The notes below the pieces were generated by a model, which was given only the letters and a program-made list of their open reading frames with translations, was not told the origin of the DNA and did no database searches. Made by a program: the position numbers and the translations under genes. From NCBI GenBank assembly GCA_030590185.1, contig JAUUZB010000394.1:1-5289 (forward strand): a DNA stretch of 5,289 nt. Reading direction: 5' to 3'. The DNA is from Deltaproteobacteria bacterium. GTDB taxonomy: Bacteria; Myxococcota; XYA12-FULL-58-9; JAUUZB01. Positions 4,395 to 5,289 of the stretch are shown in pieces. Each line of letters starts with the position of its first letter. Position 1 is the stretch's first letter.

Positions 4395-5289
4395 ATGCTC
4401 ACGAGACTTCGTCGGCTCACGCCTCTTGCCCCCCTCGTCACCCTCATCACCCTGGCTTTCCTTTTCGGCACCGCCGGAGATGCCTCAGCGAAGAAGAAGA
4501 AGGGCAAGAAGAGGTCGGTCGCCGTGTTTCCGTTCATCGAGCGCGACGCTCCGGACAAGGAGATCTCAGACGCGGTCTATGGCTTGCTCTCCAAGGCATC
4601 GGCGTTGATCAAGAACCTGACGGTGGTGACCGGCGCCAAGCTCAAGAAGAAGCTGCGCAAGGATCCGGGCAAGCTGATCGGGGCCTGCGGCTCGAATCTC
4701 AAGTGCATCGCCAAGCTGGGCAGAAAGGCCAGGGCCAAGGAAGCGTTGATCGCCATGGTGAGCCCCGACGACAGCGGGGGGATCAAAATCACCTTCCTCG
4801 TGGTCGACGCCAAAAAGAAGAAGATCGCGCGCAAACAGCAGTTAGTGTTCACCTCCGTCAGCGACGTCAAGACGGTCCTTGGCGGTGCCTTCTATGACTT
4901 GTTCGGGGTCACCGATCCCGGCTTCCTCAAGGTAGAAGGCGTCGAAAAGAAGACCCTGGTGCGCGTCGGGGGCAAGTTGGTCGGCAAGGGGCCCGGGCCC
5001 CACAAGGTGCCACCGGGCCGGCACGAGGTTGAGGTCGGGGACTTCAAAGAGACGGTCATGATCATGCCCGACAAGACCAAAACCATCGAGGTCACGGGAC
5101 CCGCGCCGGATCCCGCCGCTGAGGAACCAGAGGGCAGCCCCATGGTGGCGAGCGCTGAGACCGACACCGAGGAAGCAGCACCCGAGCCGCCGCCGGAGGA
5201 TATCCCGGGGGGCACCGAAGGGGATGATGGCCTCGGGAGCCTGGCGCTCGCTGGACCGGACGGGATGGATCTAGAGCCGCCGCCGAGCG
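4395..5289 (+). CDS. Exported PEGA-like protein, CsgG/TolB-like N-terminus (3' end outside window)
   Basis: The frame is open from the ATG at 4395 to the window end, giving 298 residues without a stop. Residues 1-32 look like a signal peptide: basic start (RLRR), a hydrophobic core (about 11-25) and an ASA cleavage motif (30-32), followed by a lysine-rich stretch. RSVAVFPFIERD (40-51) begins a domain resembling the periplasmic CsgG/TolB-like fold, with Cys 98 and Cys 104 in ACGSNLKCIAKLG, a pattern I associate with myxobacterial surface proteins. Residues about 175-222 look like a PEGA module: GFLKVEGV, then TLVRVGGKLVGKGPG and PPGRHEVEVG. From 235 the chain is acidic and proline-rich, a likely spacer to further domains. 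The TTG at 4356 is a less likely start. It has its own promoter-like box and need not be co-transcribed with the gene before it. Cell-envelope location is likely; the function is unknown. Confidence 0.82.
   Translation, partial: MLTRLRRLTPLAPLVTLITLAFLFGTAGDASAKKKKGKKRSVAVFPFIERDAPDKEISDAVYGLLSKASALIKNLTVVTGAKLKKKLRKDPGKLIGACGSNLKCIAKLGRKARAKEALIAMVSPDDSGGIKITFLVVDAKKKKIARKQQLVFTSVSDVKTVLGGAFYDLFGVTDPGFLKVEGVEKKTLVRVGGKLVGKGPGPHKVPPGRHEVEVGDFKETVMIMPDKTKTIEVTGPAPDPAAEEPEGSPMVASAETDTEEAAPEPPPEDIPGGTEGDDGLGSLALAGPDGMDLEPPPS

Noticed and set aside
4289..4897. A 202-codon plus-strand frame overlapping the start of the exported protein gene.
   Set aside because: It crosses the hairpin and promoter region and gives a low-complexity product. 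The frame from 4395 has a signal peptide and domain-like sequence and stays open to the window end.
1..5289. CRISPR arrays, tRNA or rRNA genes, insertion sequences, attachment sites.
   Set aside because: I saw no regularly spaced repeats, cloverleaf-like sequence, transposase frame or terminal inverted repeats by eye; a covariance-model scan would be needed to exclude small RNAs.

Overview
The window comes from a high-GC bacterium whose genes use mostly G or C at the third codon position. A type VI secretion system (T6SS), an FHA protein with a long charged tail, and a secreted PEGA-like protein together suggest a Myxococcota (myxobacterial) genome. That assignment is inferred from gene style; there is no rRNA or other marker gene here.

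The left third, on the minus strand, is the edge of a T6SS cluster transcribed right to left: hcp/tssD (694-1185), tssE (196-588) and the first 31 codons of tssF, which runs off the left edge. An intrinsic terminator (609-654) lies between hcp and tssE. It probably lets the tube protein be made in excess over the baseplate proteins. tssF starts at a TTG codon with a strong ribosome binding site.

A 402-base gap (1186-1587) separates hcp from a divergent plus-strand pair. It holds repeated GACCA/TGGTC half-sites near hcp but no confident promoter. The first plus-strand gene (1588-2826) encodes an N-terminal FHA domain followed by an intrinsically disordered tail with acidic tryptophan repeats, a basic block and a C-terminal CxCxxCxxC cysteine cluster. 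Twenty bases later comes a class II nucleotidyltransferase with an HD domain (2847-4235), of the CCA-adding enzyme/poly(A) polymerase family. A hairpin at 4320-4355 may end that transcript.

The right edge (4395 onward) is the start of a gene that stays open to the window end. It encodes an exported protein with a signal peptide, a CsgG/TolB-like N-terminal part, a PEGA-like module and an acidic proline-rich tail. Its ATG sits directly behind a -10-like box, so its message may be leaderless.

The T6SS genes clearly work together: Hcp forms the inner tube, and TssE and TssF belong to the baseplate. The FHA protein may be a T6SS phospho-signalling partner, because such proteins often accompany T6SS clusters, but only its position supports this. 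I see no wholly new system. The most novel element is the FHA protein's tail.
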